A stretch of DNA of 64,000 nt from JAJEFO01 sp965214325 (GTDB lineage: Bacteria; Pseudomonadota; Alphaproteobacteria; Rhodobacterales; Rhodobacteraceae), in the NCBI GenBank assembly GCA_965214325.1, contig CBDCBG010000006.1, positions 1,240,001-1,304,000 of the forward strand, written 5' to 3'. Within the stretch, counting starts at the first letter, position 1. Every line of letters begins with the position of its first letter. The notes beneath the pieces were generated by a model that ran no database searches, had not been told where the DNA came from, and saw only the letters and a list, made by a program, of their open reading frames with translations. Of the stretch, positions 45,133-54,049 are shown one piece after another. A program made the translations under genes and the position numbers.

Positions 45133-46912
45133 GTGCCTGCCAGAAATCCCCCTCGTCCGGCGATTGCAAGCCCGGTTTCGCCCGCGTTTGCGCGTCTGTC
45201 GCCCGAGAGCGTGGCACGTCGCCGGGCTGAGAGCGCCAGCTGGCGGCGGGATCGCGTGTTCGGGACGTGAATCCGCGTCCCTGGGCGGCGTCGGCGCATG
45301 GGCTGCCGTTCCCGCGCCGGGCGGGTTCCGGATCGTCCGGGTCTTGCGGGGACGTTGTCAGGCGGCGCGGCGCTGCCGTTCCCGCGCCTTCCGGCGCAGC
45401 AGAAGGCCGATGCGGTGGACGTTCAGGGCGACCACGGAGAGGGCGACGACGCGGGCAAAGCCCTCGGCGCCCTGTGCCAGGACCCGGTCGAGACCGCGGT
45501 GCCCGAGGTTGTTGATCGCCGATTCCACCGCCGGATGCTGACGGCGCATCGCGGCGAACCCCTCGCCCCGCTCGCGTTCCTGGTCGGCCTTGTTGAGGCA
45601 GCCCTTCTTCGGCAGCACGTTGTCATCGAGCAGCTCGTCGAGGCGGACCCGGTTCCCGGGGCTGTGGAAGCCGCGGTCGAAGCTCGCTGCGCGGAGGTCG
45701 GGAAAGGCTGACTGCGCGGCCTCGACCATGGGCACGGCGAAGTCGACGTCGCTGCCCTGCCACATGACCTCGTGATGCAGCACGAAGCCGTGTTCGTCCT
45801 CCAGGATGCAGACCGGGACGCCAAGCTCAACCGGGCATCCCGCCTTGCCCTTCGAGATCCAGCGCGTGTGCGGCTCGAAGATCGAGAACACCTTCTCGTC
45901 ATGGGGGATCGCCTGGCCCTTGAGCAGGCGGCGGTCGGTCTGGTCGATCTGGCGCACGGCATGCGACAGGAAGCTCCCGATTTCCGTGATCGTCCAGGCC
46001 GAAGCGCCGTTCGCGGCCAGCGCCGGCAGCGACGCTTCCACGCGCAGGACAAGCTCGCGGCAGCGCGCGAGATACTCCTCCACATGCTCCGGACTGGCGC
46101 GCCGGGTCGACCGGACCCTCTGGAACAGCCTCTTGACCGACTTCTGCAGGTGCTTCCACTGGCGCCAGCCGGCGACGTCATGCTCCGTCGCCGCACGGCC
46201 CGTCGTGCGGAGCAGGCAGCGCATCGCGTCCCAAAGGAGGCTGACGTCCGTGGGATGGTGAACGTCGGTCTCAACCACGAACGAGTCACAGCGCCCGCGC
46301 AAGGGCGCGCCAGGCTTTTTTCTCGCGACCGCATGGCCGCTCTCCACGATCAGATGGTTGACCCCGACAAGAAGTCCGGGGCTCAGGAGGCTCACGTTGT
46401 CCACCAGCGTCTGGCAGTTGCAGCGCTGCTCGTCCCAGACGTCCGCATGGCCGAGGAACCGGCGCAGCGTCTTGTGCTCGTTCGCCAGCTCGTGGAGCCG
46501 GTCGAAGTCGCAGCCCAGCCCCTGCTTGACCACGCCCATCACCAGGATCCGCCACATCTCCATGCCCGGCCGGCCGACCTTCCTGTCGATGCCGGGAAGC
46601 ATGTGCTCGTCCATGAGCGCGAACAGCCGCGCGCGGAAAGTCTCGTCGGAACAGAGATGCTGGAGCCCGATGAGAAGGGCGGGGATGTCGTCCCTGGACT
46701 TGAGGTCCAGGTCGATGTCCTCGATGCGGACCTCGCCGAGTTCCAGCTGCGGATTGATTGCCTCTCTCATGCCTGCCTCGCGAAGAATTGCCGGAATCAA
46801 CCGGAATTGCGCAAAAAGGCCAGGAAAACGGCACCTCCGGCCCGGTCTTCGAACCGGAGAATTCCAGATTTCTTGCATGGAGTCAATAGCTTGAGGATTT
46901 TCGGGCAGGCAC
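45133..46912 (-). mobile_element. ISNCY-type insertion sequence, apparently intact
   Basis: 1,780 bp with inverted ends GTGCCTGCC (45133-45141) and GGCAGGCAC (46904-46912), extended imperfectly by AGAAATCC/GAAAATCC. Flanked by a 6-bp direct repeat TAACTA (45127-45132 and 46913-46918). A perfect duplication and an intact gene suggest recent insertion. Confidence 0.88.
45358..46770 (-). CDS. ISNCY-family transposase
   Basis: 470 residues from ATG 46770 (REAINPQLELGEVRIEDIDL). Conserved blocks are GRPGMEMWRILVMGVVKQGL, RCDSFVVETDVHHPTDVSLL (first Asp), KVFSIFEPHTRWISKGKAG, RAASFDRGFHSPGNR (second Asp) and HPAVESAINNLGHRGLDRV (Glu). The order and length match transposases annotated as ISNCY. Longer frames start at 46878 but lack family sequence. 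Confidence 0.85.
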   Translation of the reverse strand: MREAINPQLELGEVRIEDIDLDLKSRDDIPALLIGLQHLCSDETFRARLFALMDEHMLPGIDRKVGRPGMEMWRILVMGVVKQGLGCDFDRLHELANEHKTLRRFLGHADVWDEQRCNCQTLVDNVSLLSPGLLVGVNHLIVESGHAVARKKPGAPLRGRCDSFVVETDVHHPTDVSLLWDAMRCLLRTTGRAATEHDVAGWRQWKHLQKSVKRLFQRVRSTRRASPEHVEEYLARCRELVLRVEASLPALAANGASAWTITEIGSFLSHAVRQIDQTDRRLLKGQAIPHDEKVFSIFEPHTRWISKGKAGCPVELGVPVCILEDEHGFVLHHEVMWQGSDVDFAVPMVEAAQSAFPDLRAASFDRGFHSPGNRVRLDELLDDNVLPKKGCLNKADQERERGEGFAAMRRQHPAVESAINNLGHRGLDRVLAQGAEGFARVVALSVVALNVHRIGLLLRRKARERQRRAA

Positions 46913-47456
46913 TAACTACCTACCTTTACAGAACTCGCCCGTCCTCATCATTCTTCCGGAATACCGTGACATCTCGCACAATGTCGCTGCCCTCCACATC
47001 GCCTACCACTCTCTCCTCTAAACTCTCGTCAACATCATCTCTCCAACCCATGCACTCAATTGCCTGCAATGAGACCCTCGACTTCATCGCCATGCCTTTG
47101 CGGAGGCCCGCCTTCAGCGGACCGCGCAATCCCCGATTCAGTGCTCCCCTTGCAGTTCCTCGCCCTTCCTTCCGAGACAACCGGGACATTCGAGATCTTG
47201 ACCATGATTGGCATGGGCCAAAGCCCTTGAACCATGCGCCGATCAGGTCGAAGGCAACCTGCTGCCATTTCCCGCGGTGCGATCACCAATCAGGCGGGAG
47301 CCCGCCCGCAAGGGCAATGCGCGAACCTGGCAAAGCCCGCTTCTCCCAGCATGGAACCGGCATGCAATGCACGGGATTGGTCACCCAAGACAGGCACGGC
47401 GTCGTTGAAAGGGGCGGACTGCCGCAGGAAGTGGCCCTCGCCAGCTTGTACGTGGC
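46913..47456. other. Gap right of the ISNCY-type element
   Basis: 544 bp. A minus-strand open frame at 46926-47189 (87 codons; KSRVSLQAIECMGWRDDVDE inside) ends next to the insertion site. It is slightly AT-richer and could be a small gene or a gene tail, but no family or ribosome site is seen. Nothing else was recognised. Confidence 0.35.
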
Positions 47457-48344
47457 TCACCTGGCAAGTGTGGCGACCACGGGAGCGACTACAGCTTGTT
47501 CATAGGGCAAGTCACCCAAGCCATCCTCGAAAATTTTGCGCTCGGCGATCCATTCGCGTGACTCGTCAAATATCTGGCGCGAATACGGCTCGAACACGAT
47601 CCGCTCTCCTGGTCCGAACAGACGTGTATCCATCTGGTCACGAAAGCGCTCCGGGAACTCGTTCGTGTAGTAGTGGGTGTAGAGTTCCTGCCTGAGATCA
47701 ATGTCCCTTTGCGCCATGCGCAAGGCACGGAAAAACCTCTCGACGTCGTCCAGATCAGCATCCTCGGCAACCATCGCGGCCATCATGAACGACGTGTCCA
47801 GGATCTTGCGGAACCCCAGTTGCTCCATGAAGTAGTACGGACCGCTGAACAGGCTGACAGCAGGGATGTTGCCGTCGATCATGTGTTCCATTCGCTTGAA
47901 CAGAAGACCGTCAGAAAAGGACAGGTTGATTTCATCGTGCGAGAGAAAGGGTTCCAGTGCCTGGATCGTCGAATAGTGGCTGCCGGATTGATAGCCCACC
48001 GAAATTGGGACATTGGCCAGATCCTCCGGCCGCTTGATGGAAGAATCCGCAGGAACGAATATCCCGCATGGGGAAACGGAATAGGCGTTTGCATACAGCT
48101 TTCCGTGCCCTGACGCGGCTGCCACATTCACGGTCCAGTGGCAGGCCGAGCTTACGTCACAGGTCCGGCCTTTCTCAAAGGTCTGATACGCCCCGACCCG
48201 GTCGCCAAGGTCATGCCGTTCTCCGGTCGCTGACAGCAGCTGATCTTCCAACGTGTAGTCCAATCCGACTTCGTCAAAGTACTTCTTCTCAACCGCAATC
48301 CACTCGTGCAGGCGCATGTGTGGCGCTATGATGAACTTTCCCAT
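47457..48344 (-). CDS. ABC-type nitrate/sulfonate/THI5-like substrate-binding protein
   Basis: 295 residues from ATG 48344, with an excellent GGGAGGAAGG ribosome site (the frame stays open to 48464 without it). The N-terminus MGKFIIAPHMRLHEWIAVEK followed by KYFDEVGLDYTLEDQLL and later RPEDLANVPISVGYQSGSHY is the pattern of the SsuA/TauA/THI5 group of periplasmic-binding folds. No signal peptide is visible, so the protein may stay in the cytoplasm or act as an enzyme, as THI5-like proteins do. No permease or ATPase gene is adjacent. Confidence 0.75.
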   Translation of the reverse strand: MGKFIIAPHMRLHEWIAVEKKYFDEVGLDYTLEDQLLSATGERHDLGDRVGAYQTFEKGRTCDVSSACHWTVNVAAASGHGKLYANAYSVSPCGIFVPADSSIKRPEDLANVPISVGYQSGSHYSTIQALEPFLSHDEINLSFSDGLLFKRMEHMIDGNIPAVSLFSGPYYFMEQLGFRKILDTSFMMAAMVAEDADLDDVERFFRALRMAQRDIDLRQELYTHYYTNEFPERFRDQMDTRLFGPGERIVFEPYSRQIFDESREWIAERKIFEDGLGDLPYEQAVVAPVVATLAR

Positions 48345-48601
48345 GCCTTCCTCCCGGCGTTCCATTTCGAGCCGACCAGATCTCGCCTCTGTCTTGGCAG
48401 CATCGCGGTTCGAATCCGCCGCAACGCCGTCCACTCGATTTTCGAATTCGCGTGATTTCGCCATTCGAAGAGAGTCCCCGATTTGGTCGAACGGGTCAAG
48501 GTCCCATCAATGCATTCGGTCGACCATGCCCGCCCTTCCGGGAAGCAAGGACCGTCATGGTCGCTGCAGCGGCTTCCGGATTCCGCAAGAGACCGAAACA
48601 G

Positions 48602-49213
48602 TCAGCCCCGCCCGAACAGCCTTCCCAGCCGGCCACGCACCGAGTTCGTGACTTCGTCAATGTCGATAAGCAACGGGGCGATCCGACGGGCGTGAAAATT
48701 CCGCCAAACCCGCCAGATGGCGATCAGCAACACCGCCAAGAGCGTCAGGAACACGATGTTGAACCACGGGATCAACCGCCGTTCAGGGCCCTCGACCGGT
48801 GTCAGGCGAAGCGCATTCGGGAAGATCGAGAGCCAGACATTCCGCCAGCCATAATGCCGGAGCACATACCATTCGGGAGCGTCCCGGGTCGAAACTGCAT
48901 CCGCCGCCTCGGTCTGCAGATCCGCCGAGTCAAACTTGACATAAGGTGGCCAGAACCCCGTGTCCTGGTTGCGAAACACCATGGCCTTGCCGTCGGCCTT
49001 GACCGTCTGGATGAACAGGACGTCCTTGGTGGGGTTGGTCGTGCTCGTCGTGGCCCGGCCGTTCCAGAACACCGAGGTCCAGTCATCGAAGTCCCGGCGC
49101 TCCTCATACGTGTTCACGACCCGCACGATGTCACGCTGCGGCAGGTTGTAATGCAGGACCCCGACCACTGCGAGCGCGACAAGAATGCGAAAGGTCCAAG
49201 TGACATAGGCCAT
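48602..49213 (-). CDS. DUF1523 family membrane protein
   Basis: 203 residues from ATG 49213 (GGGGAAACTCC upstream). Two transmembrane segments, at the N-terminus (FRILVALAVVGVLHYNL) and near the C-terminus (WFNIVFLTLLAVLLIAIWRV). The periplasmic part contains DIVRVVNTYEERRDFDDWTS and TKDVLFIQTVKADGKAMVFR, recognisable for DUF1523. The family is common in Rhodobacteraceae; function unknown. Confidence 0.82.
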   Translation of the reverse strand: MAYVTWTFRILVALAVVGVLHYNLPQRDIVRVVNTYEERRDFDDWTSVFWNGRATTSTTNPTKDVLFIQTVKADGKAMVFRNQDTGFWPPYVKFDSADLQTEAADAVSTRDAPEWYVLRHYGWRNVWLSIFPNALRLTPVEGPERRLIPWFNIVFLTLLAVLLIAIWRVWRNFHARRIAPLLIDIDEVTNSVRGRLGRLFGRG

Positions 49214-49333
49214 GGAGTTTCCCCTTCCGTCCCGAAATAGTGCGTTGCGCCCGGTGGACGCAAGGGCTTCACAGCGTGAGCGGTCCATGCCAGCCTGTCG
49301 GAGCCGACGGAAGTGGCGACAAGGAGGGGGAAG

Positions 49334-50311
49334 ATGCGGCCGGGACCACAGAACATGCTAACGGACGTTTCCGGCCTTACCGTGGGCCAGGCACAGGACG
49401 ACCACATGAAGACCGGAGTGACGGTCGTCGTCGGCAACGCCCCGATGGTCGCTGGCGTTCACGTCATGGGGGGTGCGCCCGGCACCCGAGAGACCGACCT
49501 CCTCGCGCCCGACAAGACCGTGCAGGCGGTGGACGCGCTGACGCTTGCGGGCGGTTCGGCGTTCGGCCTTGCGGCCGCCGACGGCGTCGCGGCCGGCCTC
49601 CGCGCCGATGGCCGGGGCTTCGAGGCGGCGGGTCACCGGGTGCCGATCGTGCCAGCCGCCATCATTTTCGATCTTGCCAACGGCGGCGCGAAGGGGTGGG
49701 ACGAGAATCCTTACCCGGCCCTAGGGCGCGCCGCCTATGCGGCACGCCGCCCGGACATGGAACTCGGCAGCGTCGGAGCCGGCACTGGTGCGACCACGGC
49801 AGGGCTGAAAGGAGGATTGGGTTCTGCGTCGCTCGTCCTGCACTCAGGCGCGACCGTCGGCGCCCTGGTGGCTGTCAACGCGGTCGGGCAGGCAACGGTG
49901 GGCGCGGGACCGCACTTCTGGGCGGCGCCATTCGAACAGGACGACGAGTTCGGCGGCCTCGGCCCGGCGCCCAGTCCCGCTCCCGCGCCGCAAACCAAGT
50001 TCGACAGCCCGTCGAACACAACGATTGCCGTGATCGCGACGGACCTTGCGCTTGCCAAGGCCGATGCCCAGCGCATGGCGACCGCCGCGCATGACGGCAT
50101 TGCCCGCGCCATCGTTCCGGCGCATACGCCCTTGGACGGAGACCTCGTCTTCGCCGCCGCAACGGGCCTCCGCGAGGTGGCAGGGCAGGATCGGCTTCAT
50201 CTCGGGCATGCAGCTGCCACATGCCTTGCACGGGCAGTCGCACGCGCGGTCTATCATGCCCGACCTGCAACCGGAGACGTTTTCCCGACCTGGAAGGAAC
50301 GGTTCTGCTGA
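49334..50311 (+). CDS. P1 (DmpA/BapA-type) family aminopeptidase
   Basis: 325 residues; AGGAGGGGG directly precedes ATG 49334. Landmarks: LTLAGGSAFGLAAADGVAAG, GSVGAGTGATTAGLKGG and, for the self-cleavage site, SNTTIAVIATD, where the chain would be cut before a Thr to give two subunits, as in DmpA-like Ntn hydrolases. The family removes N-terminal D- or beta-amino acids or ordinary residues from peptides. The site is inferred by alignment from memory. Confidence 0.87.
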   Translation: MRPGPQNMLTDVSGLTVGQAQDDHMKTGVTVVVGNAPMVAGVHVMGGAPGTRETDLLAPDKTVQAVDALTLAGGSAFGLAAADGVAAGLRADGRGFEAAGHRVPIVPAAIIFDLANGGAKGWDENPYPALGRAAYAARRPDMELGSVGAGTGATTAGLKGGLGSASLVLHSGATVGALVAVNAVGQATVGAGPHFWAAPFEQDDEFGGLGPAPSPAPAPQTKFDSPSNTTIAVIATDLALAKADAQRMATAAHDGIARAIVPAHTPLDGDLVFAAATGLREVAGQDRLHLGHAAATCLARAVARAVYHARPATGDVFPTWKERFC

Positions 50312-50487
50312 TCGCGGGTCACCGAAACGCAGGCGCCGCCCGGAACCATGCATGTGGACAACTTTCGCCTTGATTCCTCGGTGAATCTCTCATGCGAGTG
50401 TGGCCTATCCATGACCGACACTCGCCATTAAAGTGACGTTGCGTAGCAGGGAGTGCCGAGGCAACCATCGAGCGGGAGGACTATTGC

Positions 50488-51792
50488 ATGGGCGAGCCAG
50501 ACGTGATCGTGATCGGAACCGGAGTGATCGGCGCCGCCACGGCTTTCGAGATCGCCAGGACGGGAAAGTCGGTCCTGTCCATCGACCGGAACCGCAGGAT
50601 CGGACACGGCTCGACCGCCGGATCCTGCGCCATCGTCCGGATGCACTACTCGACCTATGACGGCACGGCCTTTGCCTGGGAAGGCTATCACTACTGGCGC
50701 GACTGGGCCGAGCATCTTGGCCTGCCTGCGTCCGAGGATCTGGCGAAATTCGTGGAGTGCGGCTGCCTGGTGATGAAGACGGAGACGAACCGATTCCTGG
50801 AAAGGCACATGGAATTCAGTTCATTGCTCGACTGCCCGTTCGAAGAATGGGGCCCCGGCAAGATCGAGGAGCGCCTGCCGATCTACTCGCTCGAGAGCTA
50901 CGCGCCGCCGAAACGCAGCGATCAGGAGGGCTTCGGCATGACAAACGGGAACAGGCTCGCGGGGGGCGTGTTCTGGCCGCATGCGGGATACGTGACCGAT
51001 CCGGCGCTGTCGGCCCAGAACCTTGCAGCCGCCGCGGCTCAACACGGAGCCCGGACTCGTCTTGGCGTGGAGGTCACCGACATCCTGAAGGAAGGTGGCC
51101 GGGTCAAGGGCATCAGGCTGGCGGACGGAGAGGAAATCCACGCGGCCGTGGTCATCAATGTTGCAGGCCCGGGATCCGCGGCAGTGAACGCGATGGCGGG
51201 CGTCACGGACGAAATGACCATCACGACCCGGCCGCTCAAGCAGGAGGTCGTGCATGTTCCCGCACCGGCCGGCTTTGATTTCGAACGCAATGGCACCATC
51301 GTCTCCGACAGCGACATCGCCTGCTACTGCCGGCCCGAACGGGGCAACCACATACTCGTGGGCAGCGAGGATCCGGAATGCGACCCCCAAGTATGGGTGG
51401 ACTCGGACGCCGAGTATGACCGGAACTTCACCGATCAATGGACGACGCAGGCCATGCGCTATGCCCAGCGCGTGCCGACCCTGGGCGTTCCATCGACGGC
51501 GAAAGGCGTTGTGGATCTCTACGATGCCTCGACCGACTGGATACCGATCTACGACTCCACAAGCCTCGGCGGCTACTACATGGCTTGCGGCTCGAGCGGC
51601 AACCAGTACAAGAACGCGCCGATCGCGGGCAAGATGATGGCTGCCCTCGTGGACTACTGCGAGACGGGCAATGACCACGACAGCGACCCGCTGACGTTCA
51701 GGCTCCCTTACATCGAACGCGACATCGACGTCGGCTTCTATTCCCGAATGCGCGAGATCAACACGGAATCCAGCTTCTCCGTTCTCGGCTGA
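50488..51792 (+). CDS. FAD-dependent oxidoreductase (DAO/sarcosine-oxidase-like)
   Basis: 434 residues from ATG 50488, with GGAGG upstream. The FAD-binding motif VIVIGTGVIGAATAFEIA is at the N-terminus, then DRNRRIGHGSTAGSCAIVR, the usual DAO-family loop. A C-terminal glycine-rich segment (GYYMACGSSGNQYKNAPIAG) closes the FAD site. The family oxidises amines such as sarcosine, glycine derivatives or amino acids. The substrate is not known. The P1 peptidase upstream is on the same strand, 176 bp away. Confidence 0.88.
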   Translation: MGEPDVIVIGTGVIGAATAFEIARTGKSVLSIDRNRRIGHGSTAGSCAIVRMHYSTYDGTAFAWEGYHYWRDWAEHLGLPASEDLAKFVECGCLVMKTETNRFLERHMEFSSLLDCPFEEWGPGKIEERLPIYSLESYAPPKRSDQEGFGMTNGNRLAGGVFWPHAGYVTDPALSAQNLAAAAAQHGARTRLGVEVTDILKEGGRVKGIRLADGEEIHAAVVINVAGPGSAAVNAMAGVTDEMTITTRPLKQEVVHVPAPAGFDFERNGTIVSDSDIACYCRPERGNHILVGSEDPECDPQVWVDSDAEYDRNFTDQWTTQAMRYAQRVPTLGVPSTAKGVVDLYDASTDWIPIYDSTSLGGYYMACGSSGNQYKNAPIAGKMMAALVDYCETGNDHDSDPLTFRLPYIERDIDVGFYSRMREINTESSFSVLG

Positions 51793-51870
51793 CACGCGTC
51801 GAAAGCCGGGGCCCGCAGGATTCCGTTGGTTGCGGCCGCCGCACGGTACCCGGATCCCGTCGGACCCGCA

Positions 51871-53055
51871 TCACGAAGCGGGCGTGACCCGGACGAGCGC
51901 ACCGTCACGGGCGTCTACAAGAAGCAGGATCGCGCCGTCCCTGTCAACCTCGACGTCACGTATGCGGCCAAGCTCTTCGAGATATCGGGCTTCGCCCGCA
52001 ACCCGCACGCCCCGCAGCCTCAGCCGCACGATGCCGCCCGGATTGAGCGAACCCGCCACGATGTCACCGTTCCAGTCGAACATGTCGCCCTCATAGAATG
52101 CGAAGCCGCCCGGAGCGATGACCGGATCCCAGTAGTAACGCGGCTCCGTGACCCCGTCGGCACGCGGCTTGCCGGTTCCGACGGGCGTGCCGATGTAGTT
52201 CTCCCCGTAGCTCACGAGTGGCCATCCGTAATTCGCACCACGCTTGATCAGGTTCAGTTCGTCGCCGCCGGCAGGCCCGTGCTCAAGCGTCCAGAGTTCG
52301 CCCGTCCGGGGATGGATGGCCGCCCCCTGCGGATTCCGGTGCCCGTAGCTCCAGATCTCTCCGAACGCATCGCCGTGCCCAAGAAACGGATTGTCGTCGG
52401 GTATGTCACCGCCGGGCGCGACGCGCACGACCTTGCCGTAGGTCGCCTTCAGGTTCTGGGCCAGAACGCGTGCCCCGCGCGAGGATCGTTCGCCCGTCGT
52501 GATGAAGACATGCCCGCGACATGGAACGACCCGTGAGCCAAAGTGCTTGGAGGACGTCGACGGAGGCGTCTGGACGAAGAGGTCTTCCAGTTCGTCCAAC
52601 CGTGGAGGATTCCCCTGCAGCACAGCGCTCGCAGCCGCCGTGGCAGATGTGCCGTTGCCGAGCGGTTTCGCGTAGGTCAGGTAGATGCGCCGAGAGGTCT
52701 CGAAATCCTCCGCGAGCGCGACGTCGAGAAGCCCGCCCTGGCCCCTGGCCAGCACCTCGGGTGCGCCGGCCACGGTTTGCACGCCCTTCCCCCGCCTGAT
52801 GATCTTGATCCCGCCCGGGCGTTCGGTGACAAGATAGGCGCCGTCGGGAAGAACCTCGATTCCCCAAGGATGCGCCAGCCCGTCGGCGATGATCTCGACA
52901 TTGAAGCGCTGCGCCTTCCTGATTTCGGGGGCGCGGGTCTGGTTTTCGAATGCAGGCTCGAATTCGGGTACGTTTTTCGGACCTTGCGAAACCTGGGCAT
53001 GGGCCGTGCCCGCAAACGCGGCCGAGGCGACAAGCGCAACCAGTTTCTGACGCAT
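51871..53055 (-). CDS. PQQ-type sugar dehydrogenase (YliI/Asd-like)
   Basis: 394 residues from ATG 53055 (GGAGGAGCC upstream), with signal peptide (LVALVASAAFAGTAHA). Six-bladed beta-propeller pattern of soluble glucose/sorbosone dehydrogenases: LAHPWGIEVLPDGAYLVTER, ARGQGGLLDVALAED, SYGHRNPQGAAIHPRTGEL, ELNLIKRGANYGWPL. Members oxidise aldose sugars in the periplasm using PQQ. The gene is followed upstream (by strand) by a ThuA gene, perhaps part of sugar use. Confidence 0.9.
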   Translation of the reverse strand: MRQKLVALVASAAFAGTAHAQVSQGPKNVPEFEPAFENQTRAPEIRKAQRFNVEIIADGLAHPWGIEVLPDGAYLVTERPGGIKIIRRGKGVQTVAGAPEVLARGQGGLLDVALAEDFETSRRIYLTYAKPLGNGTSATAAASAVLQGNPPRLDELEDLFVQTPPSTSSKHFGSRVVPCRGHVFITTGERSSRGARVLAQNLKATYGKVVRVAPGGDIPDDNPFLGHGDAFGEIWSYGHRNPQGAAIHPRTGELWTLEHGPAGGDELNLIKRGANYGWPLVSYGENYIGTPVGTGKPRADGVTEPRYYWDPVIAPGGFAFYEGDMFDWNGDIVAGSLNPGGIVRLRLRGVRVAGEARYLEELGRIRDVEVDRDGAILLLVDARDGALVRVTPAS

Positions 53056-53176
53056 GGCGGCTCCTCCGTCCGGAACAACAACAGCACCTTCGTGGATGCG
53101 GTCAGTCAAGTGTCCGCGGCTGGTCGAGGGCAAGGGCTTCCAGTCATTGGCACCCTCTGCATCCAGCGGATGCCAT

Positions 53177-53899
53177 TCAAAAGTGGTTTCCTTCCGAAAG
53201 AAGCGCGTCGAAGCTCTCGCCCGCGGCAATGGCGGCACCGCGCCCGCGCGCGGCCCATAGCAGCCCTCTCCTGAGCATTTCGTGGGCGGGTCCGCTTCGA
53301 ATCACGTCGGCCTTGTGCCCGAGCGCATTGTAGTAGACCCGTCCCATCCCCCAACGCCGGATCCAGGCCACGGGCATGTCAACCGGCCCGTTTGGACTGT
53401 GAAACCACGTGACAGTCGGAAACCTGCTCGTCGCCAGGACATGGTTCGCCGGGTCCACATGAAGGTAGTACTGCTCGTTTTCGACATCAAAGTCCTCAAT
53501 TCCGGAGACCAGTTCATGCTCGGGCTCAGTGATCTTCACTCGGTAGCTGACTCCATCGCCGCCCGGATGCGCGACCCAGTTCGCCCCGGTAATGAATTGC
53601 CAGAGGACGTTGTCGCGGAAGGCGTCACACATGCCCCCGTGGCATCCGGCAAGTCCGGCACCGCGGGCCACCGCCTCGGACACGTTGGACGCCCTTTCTC
53701 GGGACAGTTCCGACATGGTCCAGACTGGCACGATCAAGTCGTACGAGCCGAGGGCCTCCACCTCGTCCAGGCAGTCGAGGCTGTCGGTCACGGTTGCCGC
53801 GAACCCTGCCTCGGAGAGCATGGCGCGAAAGATCTCAGCGACCTGGTCCGGCTCATGCCCGTCCCAGCCGCCCCACGTGATCAGGGCCTTTTCGGTCAT
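53177..53899 (-). CDS. ThuA-like protein
   Basis: 240 residues from ATG 53899 with AGGAGGG upstream. ThuA family (class I glutamine-amidotransferase-like fold, trehalose utilisation): starts KALITWGGWDGHEPDQVAEI, with LAGCHGGMCDAFRDN and AWIRRWGMGRVYYNALGHKA, typical of the family. The function is in sugar metabolism, as an enzyme or a sensor; not certain. It is 121 bp upstream of the sugar dehydrogenase gene, same strand, so the two may be co-transcribed. Confidence 0.85.
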   Translation of the reverse strand: MTEKALITWGGWDGHEPDQVAEIFRAMLSEAGFAATVTDSLDCLDEVEALGSYDLIVPVWTMSELSRERASNVSEAVARGAGLAGCHGGMCDAFRDNVLWQFITGANWVAHPGGDGVSYRVKITEPEHELVSGIEDFDVENEQYYLHVDPANHVLATSRFPTVTWFHSPNGPVDMPVAWIRRWGMGRVYYNALGHKADVIRSGPAHEMLRRGLLWAARGRGAAIAAGESFDALLSEGNHF

Positions 53900-54049
53900 G
53901 CCTGCGTGCCCTCCTGTGCCATTTTCCAACCTCGTCTCGCGGTCACTGCTTGCCGACTGCAGTTTCGGTCAACGCCGAGTCACGCCGGCAAACCGGTTCC
54001 GGCAACACGCGCCGCCGAATGTCCGCACGGCGTCAACGGCGCCGGCGGC

